Source: Gammaproteobacteria bacterium
GTDB lineage: Bacteria; Pseudomonadota; Gammaproteobacteria; SZUA-229
Assembly (NCBI GenBank): GCA_011321985.1
Contig: DROB01000398.1
Location: 1 to 7,237, forward strand
DNA: 7,237 nucleotides
Reading direction: 5' to 3'
In this document: positions 5,507 through 7,237 of the stretch, in pieces
Numbering within the stretch: position 1 is the stretch's first letter
Layout of the letters: the number at the start of each line of letters is the position of its first letter
Position numbers and translations under genes: made by a program
The notes under the pieces: model-generated
What the model was told of the DNA's origin: nothing
The model's input: the letters and a program-made list of their open reading frames with translations, nothing else
The model's database searches: none

Positions 5507-6733
5507 ATGACCGAATACTTTAGAATTACTATGTTCTCTACACATACCAAGCTGCGCAGTTTTTATTCAATACTTCTACTTTTATGCCTTTTTTTCAGCA
5601 TTAACTACGTTTATGCATCAAAAAATGAAGATATGGTGCATTATCAGGATAAGCTCGAAAAACTACAGAAAAGCATCAAAAAGATACAGCAGCACCTCAA
5701 AGGTAACAAAAAACAACGTAGCAATGTGCTTACCGAGCTTAAAAAACTCGAATCTGAGATAAGTAAAAATTCAATAAAACTCAAGGTATTAGCGGATGAC
5801 GTACAAAAAATTCAGCAGCGAAAAAAGCGTCTTGAGCATGATTTAAAAAAGCTTAATGCGCAACTTGAGATACAACGGAAGACACTCTCCGATCAGGTCC
5901 GTTCAGCCTACACTATGGGGCATCAACAAAATATAAAAATGCTGTTAAATCAACAGGATCCAGCACAGGCCGGACGCACTCAGACCTATTTTAACTATCT
6001 CAATCGCGCCAGATCAAAACAGATCAATACCTTCAACCAGACGATCAGCAAAAAAACACAAGCAGAATCTGATTTAAAACAAATACTTATTGTACGAAAC
6101 AAGCTGCTACAGGAACAAAAAGAGCAAAAAAGGAAACGCCAAAGGCAACGCTTAAAACGCAAAAACTTACTCGCCGAATTAAGCAATAAAATTAAAAATC
6201 AGGAAAATACCCTGACCAGCCTGGAAAACAGCCGGGGCCGAATCGAGAACCTGCTCAAATCACTGGGAGAACTGTTAGCCGACATCCCCACCAGCCCATC
6301 AGAACAACAGCCCTTTAAATCACTCAAAGGAAAGCTTCCATGGCCGGTAAAGGGAACTTTTCTCAGTAAATTTGGCCAATCCAAGCATAATGGCGGCCTG
6401 AAATGGAAAGGCATACTGATCAAAGCCGATTACGGGACCCCCATCCAGGTCATCAGTCATGGTCGTGTTGCTTTCTCCGACTGGTTGCAGGGCTTTGGAT
6501 TCATAACCATCATCGATCACGGTGACGGCTATATGAGCCTGTACGGCAATAGCGAGTCCCTGTTCAAACAAACCGGCGACTGGGTACAGGCAGGGGAAGT
6601 CATCGCGACCGCCGGAGACAGTGGTGGACAGCCACAAAGTGGCTTATATTTCGAGATCCGCTCCCGTGGCAAACCGGTCGACCCAGCTGCATGGTGCACC
6701 TCGAAGGCTTCTCACGGGACCAGGGCATTATAA
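5507..6733 (+). CDS. envC: EnvC-type murein hydrolase activator (coiled coil + degenerate LytM/M23 domain)
   Basis: EnvC acts in the periplasm. FtsEX recruits it to the division site, where it activates the cell-wall amidases AmiA and AmiB. The 408-residue frame (E. coli 419) has a Sec signal peptide with hydrophobic core SFYSILLLLCLFFSINYV and a probable cut after VYA37. Long Lys/Gln-rich coiled coils cover about 43-125 and 160-255, and a LytM domain covers about 277-396. The zinc site is degenerate. The HxxxD position reads NGGLKWKG (295-302), and the HxH position reads LYFEIR (380-385), as in E. coli EnvC. This fits an activator without hydrolase activity. The stretch HGDGYMSLYGNSESL also closely follows EnvC. 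The start is uncertain: ATG 5531 (residue 9) gives a more classical signal peptide, and neither ATG has a strong ribosome-binding site. An 11-residue tail follows P-A-A-W-C. A ctpA-type protease gene lies downstream. Confidence 0.94.
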   Translation: MTEYFRITMFSTHTKLRSFYSILLLLCLFFSINYVYASKNEDMVHYQDKLEKLQKSIKKIQQHLKGNKKQRSNVLTELKKLESEISKNSIKLKVLADDVQKIQQRKKRLEHDLKKLNAQLEIQRKTLSDQVRSAYTMGHQQNIKMLLNQQDPAQAGRTQTYFNYLNRARSKQINTFNQTISKKTQAESDLKQILIVRNKLLQEQKEQKRKRQRQRLKRKNLLAELSNKIKNQENTLTSLENSRGRIENLLKSLGELLADIPTSPSEQQPFKSLKGKLPWPVKGTFLSKFGQSKHNGGLKWKGILIKADYGTPIQVISHGRVAFSDWLQGFGFITIIDHGDGYMSLYGNSESLFKQTGDWVQAGEVIATAGDSGGQPQSGLYFEIRSRGKPVDPAAWCTSKASHGTRAL

Positions 6734-6786
6734 AATAAGACAGCCACTTACTATTTATCACGGAACAAGCTAGCATTAATACCTTC

Positions 6787-6823
6787 TAAGAACTATCATC
6801 TACCAGTAGGTAATTTGTTCTTA
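6787..6823 (+). repeat. Nested inverted repeat in the envC-ctpA gap
   Basis: The outer arms TAAGAAC (6787-6793) and GTTCTTA (6817-6823) are perfect complements. Inside them TACC-AGTA-GGTA (6801-6812) forms a second small stem. As RNA this would be a hairpin with an internal loop; as DNA it could be a binding site. No T run follows, so it is not a standard terminator. The rest of the 167-base gap shows only the ctpA ribosome-binding site and a possible short leader frame. Confidence 0.35.
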
Positions 6824-6847
6824 ACGTCGTCTGAAAAGCACGCGGGT

Positions 6848-6904
6848 ATGCACAAATCTTTATACATCTTTAAAAAGTGGTATTTTTACCGGAGTAATTT
6901 ATGA
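6848..6904 (+). other. Possible 18-codon leader ORF overlapping the ctpA start
   Basis: An ATG at 6848 opens the short frame MHKSLYIFKKWYFYRSNL. Its stop TGA overlaps the ctpA ATG (ATGA), and the ctpA ribosome-binding site GGAG lies inside it. This layout would allow translational coupling. Its own ribosome-binding site is weak (GCGGG), the composition is ordinary, and chance is a real alternative. Confidence 0.2.
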
Positions 6905-7237
6905 GTAATCGTTACAAGACCGTTCTAGTTCTGGTCTTTGGTATCTTTGTCGGTGTTTCAGTTTCACTGACCAGCAGTGTATTGGCCGAGAAAAAGACGG
7001 AAGAGGCCGTAGGCCTGCCCCTCAATGAACTGCGCAATTTTTCAGACATCTTTGCCCGTATCAAAACGGATTATGTCGAGGATGTCGATGACAAAACATT
7101 ATTAGAGAATGCCATCCGTGGCATGCTGACGGGTCTTGACCCTCATTCGACCTATCTGAATCCTGACGAATACAAAGAGCTGAAAATTGGCACCACCGGC
7201 AAATTTGGTGGACTGGGCATCCAGGTGGGGATGGAAG
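6901..7237 (+). CDS. S41-family carboxy-terminal processing protease, N-terminal part (CtpA-like)
   Basis: These 112 residues are the beginning of a C-terminal processing peptidase, a periplasmic serine protease with a Ser/Lys catalytic pair that trims or degrades envelope proteins, including cell-wall hydrolases in some species. A signal peptide (MSNRYK, then a hydrophobic stretch, likely cut after VLA29) is followed by the N-terminal helical region LRNFSDIFARIKTDYVEDVDDKTLLENAIRGML (44-76). Next come the family motif GLDPHSTYLNPDEY (78-91) and the first strand of the PDZ domain, GKFGGLGIQV (100-109). The catalytic region lies beyond the window. A clear ribosome-binding site, CCGGAG, sits seven bases before the ATG. 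envC followed by an S41 protease is a common proteobacterial gene order. The 167-base gap leaves open whether they share a transcript. Confidence 0.95.
   Translation, partial: MSNRYKTVLVLVFGIFVGVSVSLTSSVLAEKKTEEAVGLPLNELRNFSDIFARIKTDYVEDVDDKTLLENAIRGMLTGLDPHSTYLNPDEYKELKIGTTGKFGGLGIQVGME

Noticed and set aside
6335..6733. EnvC LytM domain as an active zinc endopeptidase
   Set aside because: The HxxxD and first HxH zinc ligands are replaced (NGGLKWKG and LYFEIR), as in amidase activators of the EnvC type.

Overview
The window looks like chromosomal DNA of a gammaproteobacterium outside the enteric group; I cannot name the species. SecB, a YibN-type membrane rhodanese, GpsA, TrmL and EnvC lie close together, as they do around the yibN-grxC-secB-gpsA-cysE-trmL and envC region of Escherichia coli. 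The sequence is moderately AT-rich, with very AT-rich intergenic segments. I see no RNA genes, insertion sequences or CRISPR repeats.

Layout. (1) Positions 1-1947, minus strand: a two-gene unit of a sigma-54-dependent response regulator followed by an ExeA/MshM-type AAA ATPase, which is cut by the window edge. The genes overlap by one base (TGATG). A good -24/-12 promoter and two dyads lie upstream, so the regulator probably depends on sigma-54 for its own expression. (2) 2262-2717, plus strand: trmL (tRNA wobble 2'-O-methylation), convergent with the next block. (3) 2781-4823, minus strand: membrane rhodanese (yibN-like), secB, gpsA. grxC, which lies between yibN and secB in E. coli, is absent. 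A GAAA-capped hairpin with a T tract occupies the rhodanese-secB gap. (4) 5031-5354, minus strand: a small ArsR-family repressor with exactly two cysteines, C37 and C103. The 66-residue spacing matches the persulfide sensors SqrR and BigR. A large AT-rich nested dyad, a likely operator, lies just upstream. (5) 5507 to the end, plus strand: envC (amidase activator with a degenerate LytM domain), then the start of a ctpA-type S41 protease.

How the genes may work together. EnvC and the S41 protease are envelope and cell-wall proteins and form a familiar neighbour pair. SecB (export chaperone), GpsA (phospholipid precursor) and the membrane rhodanese form a second envelope-related group. The most interesting part is the ArsR regulator beside the rhodanese: a candidate reactive-sulfur-sensing module placed in an otherwise conserved housekeeping locus. 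The sigma-54 regulator and ATPase look like the edge of a separate surface-structure system (exopolysaccharide, pilus or secretion) whose other genes lie outside the window.
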